Positions 7,219 to 15,803 of a stretch of DNA of 64,000 nucleotides are shown here, piece after piece. The translations under genes were made by a program, and so were the position numbers. This DNA is from Amnibacterium setariae (GTDB lineage Bacteria > Actinomycetota > Actinomycetes > Actinomycetales > Microbacteriaceae). The first letter of the stretch is position 1. The number at the start of each line of letters is the position of its first letter. The stretch spans positions 124,001-188,000 of the forward strand of contig NZ_QXTG01000001.1 of assembly GCF_003581425.1 (NCBI RefSeq), given 5' to 3'. The notes under the pieces are model-generated. The model was not told where the DNA came from. It worked only from the letters and a program-made list of their open reading frames with translations, and ran no database searches.

Positions 7219-7863
7219 TCAGATCTCCCAGACGTGGGCGGTGGCGGCGGTCTGCGACCAGCCGTCGCGGAGGCGGGCGACCGCGTGGTCCCAGGCGTCG
7301 AGGAGGTCCATCCCCGGCCGGACCATCGCCTGCAGCTGCAGGCCCTCGTACAGCGCGACGAGCTGCTCGGCGCCGCGGGCCGGGTCCAGGCCGTCCGGCT
7401 CGCGCCCGGCGGCGACGTCCCGGGCGATCGCCCGCTCCACGAGGGTGTGGAACCGGATCCACTGCTTCTGCAGCGCCTCCGCCATGGGGTGCCCGGGCGT
7501 CGCCGCGATGTTCACGACGGCGGTGAGCAGCCGGACGAGCGACGGGTCCGCGAGGTTCGCGCGCACCAGGGCGCGGAGGAAGCCGGCGGCGCCCTCCTGC
7601 TCCGCGAGCGGCACGAAGGCGGCCATGCGCTCGGCGTTCCACACCTGCACGGTCGCGACCACGAGGTCGTCCCAGGTGGGGAACCGGGCGCGGACCGCGG
7701 CGAGCTGCAGGCCCGCACCGTCGGCGACCGTCTCCAGCGTCACCTCGTGGAAGGCGCGCTCCCGGAACGACCGGATGGCGGCGCGGACGATGGCGTTCCA
7801 GATGTCGGCGCCGGACGGCTCGTGGCCGTTCGGCGTCGGTCCGGTCAGGAGGGTGTCGCTCAC
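7219..7863 (-). CDS. TetR family transcriptional regulator
   Basis: A 214-residue regulator with an N-terminal helix-turn-helix at about 20-66 (IVRAAIRSFRERAF, then VADGAGLQLAAVRARF) and a helical ligand-binding domain typical of TetR proteins. It is convergent with the MFS exporter, with 6 nt between stop codons. Its GTG start follows GACCCT by 6 nt, resembling the leaderless pattern elsewhere in the window. The symmetric site in front of the exporter is its probable target, but no matching copy was seen before its own start, so self-regulation is not supported. Confidence 0.88.
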   Translation of the reverse strand: MSDTLLTGPTPNGHEPSGADIWNAIVRAAIRSFRERAFHEVTLETVADGAGLQLAAVRARFPTWDDLVVATVQVWNAERMAAFVPLAEQEGAAGFLRALVRANLADPSLVRLLTAVVNIAATPGHPMAEALQKQWIRFHTLVERAIARDVAAGREPDGLDPARGAEQLVALYEGLQLQAMVRPGMDLLDAWDHAVARLRDGWSQTAATAHVWEI

Positions 7864-7956
7864 CCGACCAGGGTCCCGTGCCGAGCGGCCCCGGCACGAC
7901 CCTCAGTCATGGGGCCGCCGGGCGTGCACCCCGGCGCGGCGTGCGGTGCAGGCGCC

Positions 7957-8844
7957 TCAGAGCAGGTCGGCGGCGAGCGCGAGCGCCCCGACCACGCCGG
8001 GCGAGTCCGGGACGCCGGGCGCGACGAGTACGTCCTCCGGCGCCGCGGCCGACAGGGCCGCCGGTCCGTAGCCGCGCGCGAGGTCCGGCAGCGCGGACCG
8101 GACCGCGTCGAGCAGGCCCGGCGCGAGCATCACCCCGCCGCCGAGCACGACCTTCTCGGCCCCGGTCGTGAGCACGACGCTGTAGGCCATCTGCGCGATG
8201 TAGGAGGCGAGGACCGCGAACGCCTCGTCGTGCAGCCCGGCGGGGAAGGACGAGGCGTCGACGCCCCACCGGGCGAGCACGGCGGGCCCGGCGGTGAGCC
8301 CCTCGAGGCAGTCGCCGTGGAAGGGGCAGCTGCCGGCGAACCGGTCCGCGGGGTGCCTGCGCACGAGGAGGTGGCCGACCTCCGGCCACCCGTCGCCGCC
8401 GATCGGACGGCCGTCGATCACGATCCCGACCCCGACGCCCGTGCCGATGGTCGCGTAGGCGAGGGAGGAGGCGCCGCGACCGGCGCCGTAGCGGAGCTCC
8501 CCGACGGCCGCGCCCAGCACGTCGCTCACGAACGCGGCGGGCAGCCCCTCCTGGTTCACGCGGCCGAGCAGGTCGACGTCCGCCCAGCCCGCCTTCGGGG
8601 TGGTGGTGATCGTGCCGAAGCGCGGGCTCGACGGATCGGCGTCGACGGGGCCGAAGGAGGCGAGGCCCAGCGCCTCGACGGGCTCGTCGGCGCCCGCCTC
8701 GGCGATGAACTCCCGGATCCGGCCGATGGTCGCACCGGGGTCGGTCGTCGGAAAGCGGCGCACCGCGACCGGGCGGTCGGGCGCGTCCGCGCGCGCCGCG
8801 GCGCAGACCACCTTCGTACCGCCGGTCTCGACCCCTACGAGCAT
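7957..8844 (-). CDS. ROK family sugar kinase, probable fructokinase
   Basis: Sugar kinase of the ROK family, 295 residues, ATP-dependent. The phosphate-binding start GVETGGTK is at 4-11, the catalytic Asp is in FVSDVLGAA (Asp108) and ATIGTGVGVG at 131-140 is the second phosphate loop. A zinc site His158/Cys173/His176/Cys179 (GH, then CPFHGDC) is the pattern of Bacillus-type ROK fructokinases, so fructose is a likely substrate (EC 2.7.1.4); glucose or mannose are alternatives. It diverges from pgi, whose substrate/product pair is glucose 6-phosphate/fructose 6-phosphate, so both genes feed the same hexose phosphate pool. A GGAGGGG ribosome-binding site precedes the ATG. Confidence 0.87.
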   Translation of the reverse strand: MLVGVETGGTKVVCAAARADAPDRPVAVRRFPTTDPGATIGRIREFIAEAGADEPVEALGLASFGPVDADPSSPRFGTITTTPKAGWADVDLLGRVNQEGLPAAFVSDVLGAAVGELRYGAGRGASSLAYATIGTGVGVGIVIDGRPIGGDGWPEVGHLLVRRHPADRFAGSCPFHGDCLEGLTAGPAVLARWGVDASSFPAGLHDEAFAVLASYIAQMAYSVVLTTGAEKVVLGGGVMLAPGLLDAVRSALPDLARGYGPAALSAAAPEDVLVAPGVPDSPGVVGALALAADLL

Positions 8845-8877
8845 CCCGGTCCCCTCCCACGTCGACGGATCGAGCCG

Positions 8878-8939
8878 ACCCTAGCGAGCAGCGTTCTGCC
8901 AGGCGCAGGGAGCCCCCGTGCAGGCGGGAGCGCTAGCGT
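8878..8939. promoter_or_regulatory. Divergent promoters for fructokinase and pgi
   Basis: Two TAnnnT -10 candidates point outward. On the minus strand TAGGGT (8883-8878) serves the kinase, and on the plus strand TAGCGT (8934-8939) serves pgi with a leader of about 70 nt. No clear -35 boxes or operator symmetry were seen. Confidence 0.4.
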
Positions 8940-9014
8940 TCCACGAGGCGCGGCTCATCCGGCCCCGCCCGATGACGGGCGGCCCACCCTGCTCATCGGA
9001 AGGTCAACGAACCC

Positions 9015-10739
9015 GTGACCGATTCACCTGTCGACCCGACGACCTCCAGCGCCTGGCAGGCGCTCGACGGTCTCGCCGAGGGCTTCTCGCCCGACCTGCG
9101 CGGCTGGTTCGAGAGCGACCCCGGCCGCGCGGAGCGCTGGACGTTCCAGGCGGCGGACCTGACCGTCGACCTGTCGAAGAACCTGCTCACCGACGAGGTG
9201 CTCGGCCACCTGCTCGAGATCGCCCGAACGGTCGACGTGCCGGGCCGCTACGCCGCGATGATCCGCGGCGAGCACATCAACGTCACCGAGGACCGCGCGG
9301 TGCTGCACACCGCGCTGCGGCGTCCCAAGGGCGGCGAGGGCCTCGAGCCGCCGGCGCCGCTCGTGGTCGACGGGCAGGACGTCGACCACGACGTCCACGA
9401 GGTGCTCGACCGGATCGCGGTGTTCGCGAACGCGGTGCGCGACGGCTCGTGGACCGGGGTGACCGGCAAGCGCATCGAGACGGTCGTCAACATCGGCATC
9501 GGCGGCTCCGACCTCGGCCCCGTCATGGTCTACGAGGCGCTGAAGCCGTACGTGCAGCCCGGGCTCGCCGCCCGCTTCGTCTCGAACATCGACCCGTCGG
9601 ACATCTACGAGAAGACCGCGGACCTCGACCCCGAGACGACGCTCTTCATCGTCGCCTCGAAGACCTTCGGCACCCTCGAGACGCTGACGAACGCCCGCCT
9701 CGCGCGGCAGTGGCTCTGGGAGGGGCTCGCGAAGTCGGGCGCCATCGCGGACACCGACGACGCGCGCCGCGACGCGGTCGGCAAGCACTTCGTGGCCGTC
9801 TCCACGGCGCTCGACAAGGTGGAGGCGTTCGGCATCGACCCGAAGAACGCCTTCGGCTTCTGGGACTGGGTGGGCGGCCGGTACTCGGTCGACTCCGCGG
9901 TCGGCACCGTCGTCGCGGTCGCGATCGGCCCGGACCGGTTCGCGGAGTTCCTCGCCGGCTTCCACGCCGTCGACGAGCACATGCGCACCGCGCCGCTCGA
10001 GGCGAACGTGCCGGTCCTCATGGGCCTGCTGAACGTCTGGTACGCGAACTTCCTCGGCGCGCAGAGCCACGCGGTGCTGCCGTACGCGCAGTACCTGCAC
10101 CGCTTCGCCGCCTACCTCCAGCAGCTCACGATGGAGTCGAACGGCAAGAGCGTGCGGTGGGACGGCTCCCCCGTCGTGACGGACACGGGCGAGGTGTTCT
10201 GGGGCGAGCCCGGCACGAACGGCCAGCACGCGTTCTACCAGCTCATCCACCAGGGCACGCGGCTGATCCCCGCGGACTTCATCGCGGTCGCGAATCCCGC
10301 GCACGCGCTGCAGGACGAGCAGGGCGACGGCGGTGCCGTGCGGCCGGGCGCGGACGTGCACAGCCTGTTCCTCGCGAACTTCTTCGCGCAGACGAAGGCG
10401 CTCGCCTTCGGCAAGACCGCGGACGAGGTCCGCGCGGAGGGCACCGCGGAGGCGGTCGTGCCGGCGCGCACCTTCAGCGGCAACCGGCCGACGACGTCGA
10501 TCCTGGCGCCGGCCCTCACGCCGTCGGTGGTCGGGCAGCTGATCGCGCTCTACGAGCACATCACCTTCGTCGAGGGCACCGTGTGGGGCATCGACTCGTT
10601 CGACCAGTGGGGCGTCGAGCTCGGGAAGAAGCTGGCGCTCGAGGTCACGCCGGCCGTCGAGGGCGACCGGGACGCGCTCGCGACGCAGGACCCGTCGACG
10701 AAGTCGCTGATCGCGAAGTACCTCGAGCTGCGGCGGTAG
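9015..10739 (+). CDS. pgi: Glucose-6-phosphate isomerase
   Basis: Cytosolic enzyme interconverting glucose 6-phosphate and fructose 6-phosphate (glycolysis, gluconeogenesis). The 574-residue length is normal for the family. Recognisable motifs are [12 protein letters not shown] (sugar-phosphate binding), [34 protein letters not shown] with the catalytic Glu, and the C-terminal [13 protein letters not shown] with the catalytic Lys. The GTG start is supported by conserved content right from the N-terminus and a purine-rich GGAAGG about 12 nt upstream. It is monocistronic, ending at a good terminator, and diverges from a ROK sugar kinase. Confidence 0.97.
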   Translation: MTDSPVDPTTSSAWQALDGLAEGFSPDLRGWFESDPGRAERWTFQAADLTVDLSKNLLTDEVLGHLLEIARTVDVPGRYAAMIRGEHINVTEDRAVLHTALRRPKGGEGLEPPAPLVVDGQDVDHDVHEVLDRIAVFANAVRDGSWTGVTGKRIETVVNIGIGGSDLGPVMVYEALKPYVQPGLAARFVSNIDPSDIYEKTADLDPETTLFIVASKTFGTLETLTNARLARQWLWEGLAKSGAIADTDDARRDAVGKHFVAVSTALDKVEAFGIDPKNAFGFWDWVGGRYSVDSAVGTVVAVAIGPDRFAEFLAGFHAVDEHMRTAPLEANVPVLMGLLNVWYANFLGAQSHAVLPYAQYLHRFAAYLQQLTMESNGKSVRWDGSPVVTDTGEVFWGEPGTNGQHAFYQLIHQGTRLIPADFIAVANPAHALQDEQGDGGAVRPGADVHSLFLANFFAQTKALAFGKTADEVRAEGTAEAVVPARTFSGNRPTTSILAPALTPSVVGQLIALYEHITFVEGTVWGIDSFDQWGVELGKKLALEVTPAVEGDRDALATQDPSTKSLIAKYLELRR

Positions 10740-10750
10740 CGCGGAGCGCG

Positions 10751-10809
10751 GACGGACGACGAGGGCTGGGCGGGATCTCCGGATCCCACCCGGCCCTCGT
10801 GCCGTCCGT
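10751..10809 (+). terminator. Hairpin terminator after pgi
   Basis: A long imperfect inverted repeat (CGAGGGCTGGGCGGGATC against GATCCCACCCGGCCCTCG, extended by flanking GACGGAC/GTCCGT) lies 12 nt after the pgi stop. It has no T-tract, like many actinobacterial terminators. It may also stop the convergent small gene. Confidence 0.65.
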
Positions 10810-10836
10810 GACGCCTGCGGCGTCAGCGGCTCCGGA

Positions 10837-11004
10837 TCAGCGGCCCTGGGGGCCGAGGTGGACGCGGGGCGCGTCGACGTCGCGGCGCGGGCGGCGGGGC
10901 GCGGAGCGGCGCTCGGTCGGCAGGGCGACGCCGTTGGCGTGCGTGCGCGGGCCGTGGGCGAGCAGCGGGTTGCGGGTGATCAGCACGTCGAGGACGGCGC
11001 TCAT
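10837..11004 (-). CDS. Small basic protein of unknown function (55 aa)
   Basis: Not recognised. A 55-residue Arg/Pro-rich product beginning MSAVLDVLITRNPLL, with no membrane segment or Cys. I believe it is real because its ATG follows an almost ideal ribosome-binding site (GAGGAGG, 6 nt upstream) and because the intergenic region carries back-to-back TAnnAT promoters shared with the divergent ROK repressor. The C-terminal half is low-complexity (RRSAPRRPRRD). Control by the neighbouring repressor through the CGTTCGT inverted repeat is likely but inferred. Similar short Arg-rich proteins occur in related bacteria, to my recollection, without a known role. Confidence 0.6.
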   Translation of the reverse strand: MSAVLDVLITRNPLLAHGPRTHANGVALPTERRSAPRRPRRDVDAPRVHLGPQGR

Positions 11005-11032
11005 GGTCTCCTCCTCAGGAGTTCGATCTCTG

Positions 11033-11057
11033 CGTTCGTATGATAACTGAACGAACG
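11033..11057. promoter_or_regulatory. Overlapping divergent promoters with inverted-repeat operator
   Basis: Arms CGTTCGT (11033-11039) and ACGAACG (11051-11057) are separated by 11 nt. The spacer holds the plus-strand -10 TATGAT (11039-11044) and a minus-strand TTATCA/TATCAT. A further GAAC repeat extends the right arm. The arrangement would let the ROK regulator shut both its own gene and the small gene. Binding is inferred. Confidence 0.55.
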
Positions 11058-11095
11058 AACTCACGCCACTGTTCCCGAGCCGGGAGACTGGAGCC

Positions 11096-12226
11096 ATGAC
11101 GCTCCCCGAGCGGCTCAGCGACACCGCGTCCCGAGCCCTCCGCACGCTGCTCGCGCAGGGCCGTGCGACGCGGCCCGAGCTCGCCGCGGCCCTCGCCGTG
11201 ACGAAGCAGACGGTGTCGGCCGCGATCGCGGAGCTCGAGGAGCGCGGCCTCGTCGAGGCCGTCGCGGTGCAGCAGGGCCGGACCGGCCGCTCGGCGCTGC
11301 GGTACGCCCTGCACCGGTCGGCCGGCTGGGTGGCCGGGATCGACCTCGGCAGCGCGCGCCTCCGCGTCGCGGCGGCCCGGCTCGACGGCACCGTCGTGGC
11401 CGAGCGCCTCGTGCCGAACCCCGCGCCGACCGTGTCGCGCGACTGGCCCGACCAGCTCGAGCTCGCCGCGCACGCGCTCGCGGAGGTGGCGCAGGAGCTG
11501 TCGGAGTCCGAGGGCGGCCTGCTCGGCGCGGCGATCGCCGTGCCCCGGGCCGTCCCGGAGCGCCGCGACCTGCTCGCCGACGGCGGGGCGGAGGCCGACG
11601 ATCGGCTGCTCGCCGCCCTCGCCCCCGTCGCACCGGCCGCCGTGTGGACCGAGAACGACGTGAACTGCGAGGCCGTCGCCCAGCTGCGCTACCGACCGGG
11701 CCCGACCCCGCCGTCGGTGCTCCACCTGCATGTCGGCGCGGGCCTCGGCGTCGCCCTCATCGTCGAGGGGGCGATCCTGCGCGGCGCGCGCGGCCGCGCG
11801 GGCGAGATCAAGGGGCTCGCCGCCCCGATCCCGCGTGGCGCCACCGCAGAGGAGGCGCTCGCCGTCGGCGGGCTGCTCGAGGCAGCGGGGCACTCGAGAG
11901 CGGCGCCGCTGCCCGGCGCCCTCGACGACCTGTTCGCCGCGGCCGAGACGGGCGACCCGGTCGCCGAGACCGCCCTCGCCGACGAGGCGCGGGGGATCGG
12001 GCTGCTGCTGCGCGACCTCGTCGCCGTGCTCGACCCGGACCTCGTCGTCCTGTCCGGGACGGTCGGCGCGCGGCCCGCCCTGCACCGCAGGGTCGTGGCC
12101 GAGGCGGACCGGCTCGGCCTCGGGGTCGAGGTCGCCGAGGACCCGCTCGGCGACGCGGCGCCCGTGCTCGGCGCCGCCGGCCTCGCCGCGGACCTCGTGC
12201 TCGACGCGGTCGCCCCCGTGCGCTGA
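11096..12226 (+). CDS. ROK family transcriptional repressor (NagC/XylR type)
   Basis: A 376-residue sugar-responsive repressor. An N-terminal winged helix-turn-helix (about 10-65; ATRPELAAALAVTKQTVSAAIAELEERGLV) is followed by a ROK domain starting VAGIDLGSARLRVAA. The glycine-rich loop GAGLGVALIVEG is kept, but the Cys-rich zinc motif of kinases is absent and the ATP loop GIDLGSA lacks the GGTK form. It should therefore sense a sugar rather than phosphorylate it. The ATG has a weak GGAGCC site 3 nt upstream. An inverted repeat in its promoter region is the probable operator. No sugar transporter is adjacent, so the effector is unknown. Confidence 0.88.
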   Translation: MTLPERLSDTASRALRTLLAQGRATRPELAAALAVTKQTVSAAIAELEERGLVEAVAVQQGRTGRSALRYALHRSAGWVAGIDLGSARLRVAAARLDGTVVAERLVPNPAPTVSRDWPDQLELAAHALAEVAQELSESEGGLLGAAIAVPRAVPERRDLLADGGAEADDRLLAALAPVAPAAVWTENDVNCEAVAQLRYRPGPTPPSVLHLHVGAGLGVALIVEGAILRGARGRAGEIKGLAAPIPRGATAEEALAVGGLLEAAGHSRAAPLPGALDDLFAAAETGDPVAETALADEARGIGLLLRDLVAVLDPDLVVLSGTVGARPALHRRVVAEADRLGLGVEVAEDPLGDAAPVLGAAGLAADLVLDAVAPVR

Positions 12227-12241
12227 GCGGCGCTTCTCGGA

Positions 12242-12288
12242 GGTCCGGTGGCCTCGGGGCTCGCTCCGCTCGCACCTCGACCAGCGGT
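12242..12288. repeat. Dispersed intergenic repeat, copy 1
   Basis: GGTGGCCTCGGGGCTCGCTC and the following CGCTCGCACCTCGACCAGCGG form one copy of a roughly 40-nt element also found at 23095-23209 and 50681-50720. It contains an internal imperfect inverted repeat (CTCGAGGCTCGCTCCG against CGAGGTGCGAG-type halves). It lies between the convergent ROK repressor and a GT9 gene. Confidence 0.7.
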
Positions 12289-12324
12289 AGGGGGGAGACG
12301 CGGTTCCGGGCGCCGGGCGGGGCG

Positions 12325-13365
12325 TCAGCCGAGGGCGAGGAGGCGCTCGGCCGCCGCGACCACCTGGTCGGGGCGCACCGATGTCAAGCAGGGGTGGCCG
12401 GGCACCGGGCAGAGCGTCGCGCGCGTGCCGCGGCAGGCCGCGTCCCGCTGCCCGAGCAGCTCGAGCGGCACGCCGTAGGGCGCCCACCGCTCGGGCGGCA
12501 CGACCGCGGAGAAGAGGCTGACGATCGGCCGGCCGACGGCCGCGGCCAGGTGGGCCGGGCCGGTGTTGCCGACGATCACCGCCTGCGCCCCCGCCAGCGC
12601 GAGCGCCGTCCCGCCCAGGTCGAGCACGCCGCCGAGATCGACGCCCGTGGCGCCCGCGACCTGCGCGGTGAGCGCCGTCTCGTGGTCGCCGCCGGTGACC
12701 GCGACCGCGTGCCCGGCCTCGCCGAGCAGCCGCACGACCTCCGCGAAGTGGTCGGCCGGGTACTCGCGCGCCGGGTACTGCGCACCCGGGTGCACCACGA
12801 CGTAGTGCTCGGGCAGCGCCTCGAGCACCGCGGGCCGCTCGGCGGGGAGGTCGACGTGCAGCCGCCCGTCGTCGCCCTCCGGCAGCTCGTACCCCGCGAG
12901 CCGCACGATCGCGAGGTTCCGCTCGGGCTCCGGGATGTCCTCCGGGAACGCCTCCCCCGGGATCCAGCGCTCGTCGAGCAGCCCTGCGGAGGCCTCGACG
13001 GACGCGCCGAGGATGCGCGGCACGCCGGCGAGCCGGAGGAGGAGCGCCATCGGCAGCGGCGACTGGTGGAACGCGGTGAGGATGATCGCCTCGTCGGGCC
13101 GGCACTCCGCCACGATCGCGTCGACCTCCGCCACGAGCGCCGCGTCGACCGGCCGGTCGACCGCGGTGATCCACGGGATGCCGACGACGCGCAGCTCGTC
13201 GACGCCGGGCAGCAGGGCGGCCGCCGACCTCCCGCGCGGCCCGGCGAGGTACCAGACCTCGGTGTCCTCGCGCGCGGCGACCGCGCGCACGGCCGGCCCG
13301 GACATGATCACGTCGCCCATGCTGTCGAGGCGGACGACGAGGACCCGCCGGCGCTCGGTGCTCAG
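12325..13365 (-). CDS. Glycosyltransferase family 9 (heptosyltransferase-like), copy 1
   Basis: GT9-family protein of about 346 residues. The N-terminal Rossmann half starts VLVVRLDSMGDVIMSGPAVRAV, shortened here, and the C-terminal half has VVHPGAQYPAREYP and the nucleotide-binding stretch GNTGPAHLAAAVGRPIVSLF. GT9 enzymes in Gram-negatives add heptose to LPS; this genome type lacks LPS, so another glycan acceptor is expected (inference). No ATG, GTG or TTG exists between the upstream stop and the first conserved strand. A CTG at 13365 overlapping the upstream stop (CTGA) with GAAGGG before it is the best candidate start. Four Cys near the C-terminus (CRGTRATLCPVPGHPC) are common in this family. 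Confidence 0.82.
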   Translation of the reverse strand: MSTERRRVLVVRLDSMGDVIMSGPAVRAVAAREDTEVWYLAGPRGRSAAALLPGVDELRVVGIPWITAVDRPVDAALVAEVDAIVAECRPDEAIILTAFHQSPLPMALLLRLAGVPRILGASVEASAGLLDERWIPGEAFPEDIPEPERNLAIVRLAGYELPEGDDGRLHVDLPAERPAVLEALPEHYVVVHPGAQYPAREYPADHFAEVVRLLGEAGHAVAVTGGDHETALTAQVAGATGVDLGGVLDLGGTALALAGAQAVIVGNTGPAHLAAAVGRPIVSLFSAVVPPERWAPYGVPLELLGQRDAACRGTRATLCPVPGHPCLTSVRPDQVVAAAERLLALG

Positions 13366-13955
13366 CGGAGGCCCTTCAGCGCGGCGCGGGCGGTGTCGGC
13401 GAGCCTCGCGGCCGCGTTCACCCGGGTGTCCGCGTCGGGCACGCCGGCGATCGCCAGCCGCACCGCCTTGCGCACCTGCTCGGCCTCGAGCAGCCAGACG
13501 ACGTGGCCGAACAGCTCGGAGGCGTGCTCCTCGATCGGCAGGTCCCGCGCCTTCGGCGACAGGCCGAGGCGGGGCAGGACGACCTCGTGGGCGACGACGA
13601 ACGCGCCGATACCGTAGGCGGCGCCCGCCCACAGCTTCGTCCTCGGCAGGTACTCCGCGGCGACGGAGTAGGCCGCCACGGTCACGACCGAGAAGCCGAA
13701 GTGCACGGCGAGCACGCCCCACGGCACGGTGTTGCCGTTGTACTCGTAGGTGTGCTCGTCGGGGTCGATGCCCCGCTGCTTGAGGAACGTGACGGGCGGG
13801 ACCTCCCGGTCCGGCCGCCGGGGCGGGAAGAGCGACTCCCAGCCCATCTTGATCGCGCCGGAGCTGAGCCCCGCGACGACGCCCGCGACGAGCGCGGCGC
13901 CGGGCCGGCGGCTCTCGGGGGCGGAGAGGTCGAGCAGGCCGAACGGAGTCTTCAT
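13362..13955 (-). CDS. YagU-like membrane protein (DUF1440)
   Basis: A 197-residue inner-membrane protein resembling E. coli YagU, which has been linked to acid resistance. The aligned features I recognise are AGVVAGLSSGAIKMGWE near the N-terminus, the PPR segment, HFGFSVVTVAAYSVAAEYLP, the LWAGAAYGIGAFVVAHE membrane segment, then ELFGHVVWLLEAEQVRK. Three membrane segments are predicted. GACGAT 6 nt before the ATG fits a weak leaderless promoter, but it lies only 23 nt after the upstream GT9 gene and may belong to that operon. It overlaps the next GT9 gene. Its role between two glycosyltransferases is unknown. Confidence 0.72.
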   Translation of the reverse strand: MKTPFGLLDLSAPESRRPGAALVAGVVAGLSSGAIKMGWESLFPPRRPDREVPPVTFLKQRGIDPDEHTYEYNGNTVPWGVLAVHFGFSVVTVAAYSVAAEYLPRTKLWAGAAYGIGAFVVAHEVVLPRLGLSPKARDLPIEEHASELFGHVVWLLEAEQVRKAVRLAIAGVPDADTRVNAAARLADTARAALKGLR

Positions 13956-13978
13956 CCGTGCATCGTCGCGGGTTGCCG

Positions 13979-15112
13979 CTACACCAGTCTGGGAGCGCGC
14001 TGCAAGGGCTTGCGCGCGGCGGGGTCCTCGGCGCGGACCTGCTCGAAGAGCTCCGTCGCGGCGGCGAGCACCTCGGTCTCCGGCACGTCGTGCGTGGCGC
14101 TGGCGCCGTGGTCGCACCACCCCTCGAGCACCCGCCGCCCGCACACGCGGCACCCGCCGTGCCAGGACACGAGCGCCCGGTGCCGGGCGCGGGTGAGCGG
14201 CGCGACGTCCGCGAGGTTGGCGTACGTGAAGACCGCGACCGTGGCCGTGCCGACCGCGGCCGCCACGTGCCGCGGGCCGGAGTCGTTGGCGAGCAGCAGG
14301 TCGGCGCGCGCCAGCAGGCCGACGAGCCCGGGCAGGTCGAGGCCGCCGACGACGGTCCCGACGCCCCGGCCGAAGCCGCGGGCGACGGCGGCGACCCGGT
14401 CCGCCTCGGAGGGGCCGCCGACCACCACGACCCGGGCGCCGCGGTCGGCGAGGGCGCGGGCGACCCGGCCGAGCCGGTCCTCGGGGTAGCAGCGGCGCGG
14501 GTCCGTCGCGCCGGGGTGCACCACGACGAGCGGCTCGTCGGTCTCCGGCACGACCGCGCGCGAGGCCGCGAGGTCCGGCTCCGTCACGGCGAGCTCGGGC
14601 TCGAGCCGCACCGGAGGCGCTCCCGCCGCCGCGACGACCTCGAGCCAGCGGAGGGTGTCGTGCTGGAAGGACGTGTACGGCACCCAGCGGTCCGGCTTCG
14701 GGGCGTCCGCGGTCGCGGCGCCGACGGTCGTCCCCGCGCCGAGGCGCAGGAGGAGCCGGTTCGAGTTCCCGCCGCCGCCGTGCAGCTGCACCGCGAGGTC
14801 GTAGGCCTCCGCCCGCCGCTCGGCCGCCCACGCGTCGATCTCCTCCTCCGTCGCGTCCGGCGCGGCCGACGCCACCCGCACGCCGTGGACCGGCGGCACG
14901 ACGACGACCCGGTCGACGGGGGAGGGCCGGTCGGCGAGCAGCGCCGCGGTGTGCGCGGCGCCGAGCAGGGTGATCTCCGCATCGGGGTAGGCCGCCCGCA
15001 GCGCGGCGAGGGCGGGTTCGCCGACGACGTAGTCCCCGAGGCCGTTCGCGCGCAGGACGGCGATCCTGCGGACGTCGGGGAGGGGCGCGGCTGCGGTTCC
15101 GAGCGGGCTCAT
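13979..15112 (-). CDS. Glycosyltransferase family 9 (heptosyltransferase-like), copy 2
   Basis: Second GT9 protein, 377 residues, clearly diverged from copy 1. Motifs: IAVLRANGLGDYVVGEPALAAL at about 17-38 (shortened), VVVHPGATDPRRCYP in the middle, and the nucleotide-sugar site LLANDSGPRHVAAAVG. The C-terminal CRVCGRRVLEGWCDHG motif may bind metal. It probably transfers a heptose-like or hexose residue to a cell-surface glycan; donor and acceptor are unknown. It lies 43 nt downstream of a 7-TM protein gene and 23 nt upstream of the YagU-like gene, all on the minus strand, so a five-gene unit starting at the histidine phosphatase is plausible. Histidine phosphatases can act in ADP-heptose supply, but the one here is not of that type. 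Confidence 0.85.
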   Translation of the reverse strand: MSPLGTAAAPLPDVRRIAVLRANGLGDYVVGEPALAALRAAYPDAEITLLGAAHTAALLADRPSPVDRVVVVPPVHGVRVASAAPDATEEEIDAWAAERRAEAYDLAVQLHGGGGNSNRLLLRLGAGTTVGAATADAPKPDRWVPYTSFQHDTLRWLEVVAAAGAPPVRLEPELAVTEPDLAASRAVVPETDEPLVVVHPGATDPRRCYPEDRLGRVARALADRGARVVVVGGPSEADRVAAVARGFGRGVGTVVGGLDLPGLVGLLARADLLLANDSGPRHVAAAVGTATVAVFTYANLADVAPLTRARHRALVSWHGGCRVCGRRVLEGWCDHGASATHDVPETEVLAAATELFEQVRAEDPAARKPLQRAPRLV

Positions 15113-15155
15113 CGGAACAGTTCTCCCACAGCGGGACCGGGCGCTCGCTCCGCGC

Positions 15156-15803
15156 TCAGGGAACGAGGGCGAGCGCGAGCGCGGCGAGGAGCACGCCCGG
15201 CAGGGCTGCGAGCGCGAGGTCGAGCGGTCCGCAGCGCTCCCGGTCGCGGCGCCGGTACGCCACGAGCCACTCGACGGCGCTCGCCGCGAGCACGACGACC
15301 GTGAGCAGCGGCACCCCCTCCGGGACGGGCGTGCCGGTCAGCCGGCCGCCGATCTGCGTGAAGGCCACGACGCCCCACGGCACGACGCCGAGCACCGCCG
15401 CCCAGCGGATCGGCATCGGGTCGCCGCCGGGCCGCTGCACGGATCGGAGCAGCACGCCGCCCGCGGTCGCGGCGTAGACGAGGACGAGGGCCACCGCCTC
15501 CGCGACGCCGTTCAGCCGCGCGACGAGGAAGAGCACGATCGGCGACGCCGCACCGACCGCCCAGACCGTCGCGCTCCGCTGCAGCCGACCCGTGGCGCGC
15601 ACCGCGGCGACGAGGGCGACCACCGCGGGCGGCACGAGCACGGCCCACTCGCCGCGGATCACGCCCACCCGGATGCCGGGACCGCCGAGGTGGGCGACCA
15701 CGGGCAGCGGGACCGGTGCGCGCAGCACCGCGACGACGAAGAGCAGGACGACCGCCAGGGCCAGGACCCCGGCGAGCACGGCGGCGCCCCGCGAGCCGGT
15801 CAC
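15156..15803 (-). CDS. Seven-TM hypothetical membrane protein
   Basis: Function not recognised. The 215-residue product is almost entirely membrane: about seven hydrophobic segments (for example AAVLAGVLALAVVLLFVVAVL at the N-terminus and LDLALAALPGVLLAALALAL at the C-terminus) with short loops, and a basic loop YRRRDRERCG before the last segment. The GTG start overlaps the phosphatase stop in GTGA, implying coupled translation. Two GT9 genes follow downstream, which would fit a role in envelope glycan export or anchoring; this is only context. Confidence 0.7.
   Translation of the reverse strand: MTGSRGAAVLAGVLALAVVLLFVVAVLRAPVPLPVVAHLGGPGIRVGVIRGEWAVLVPPAVVALVAAVRATGRLQRSATVWAVGAASPIVLFLVARLNGVAEAVALVLVYAATAGGVLLRSVQRPGGDPMPIRWAAVLGVVPWGVVAFTQIGGRLTGTPVPEGVPLLTVVVLAASAVEWLVAYRRRDRERCGPLDLALAALPGVLLAALALALVP

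Noticed and set aside
12242-12288. Small coding regions ending SLRSHLDQR-like near several gene gaps
   Set aside because: These are translations of the dispersed intergenic repeat, recurring in several frames, and not genes.
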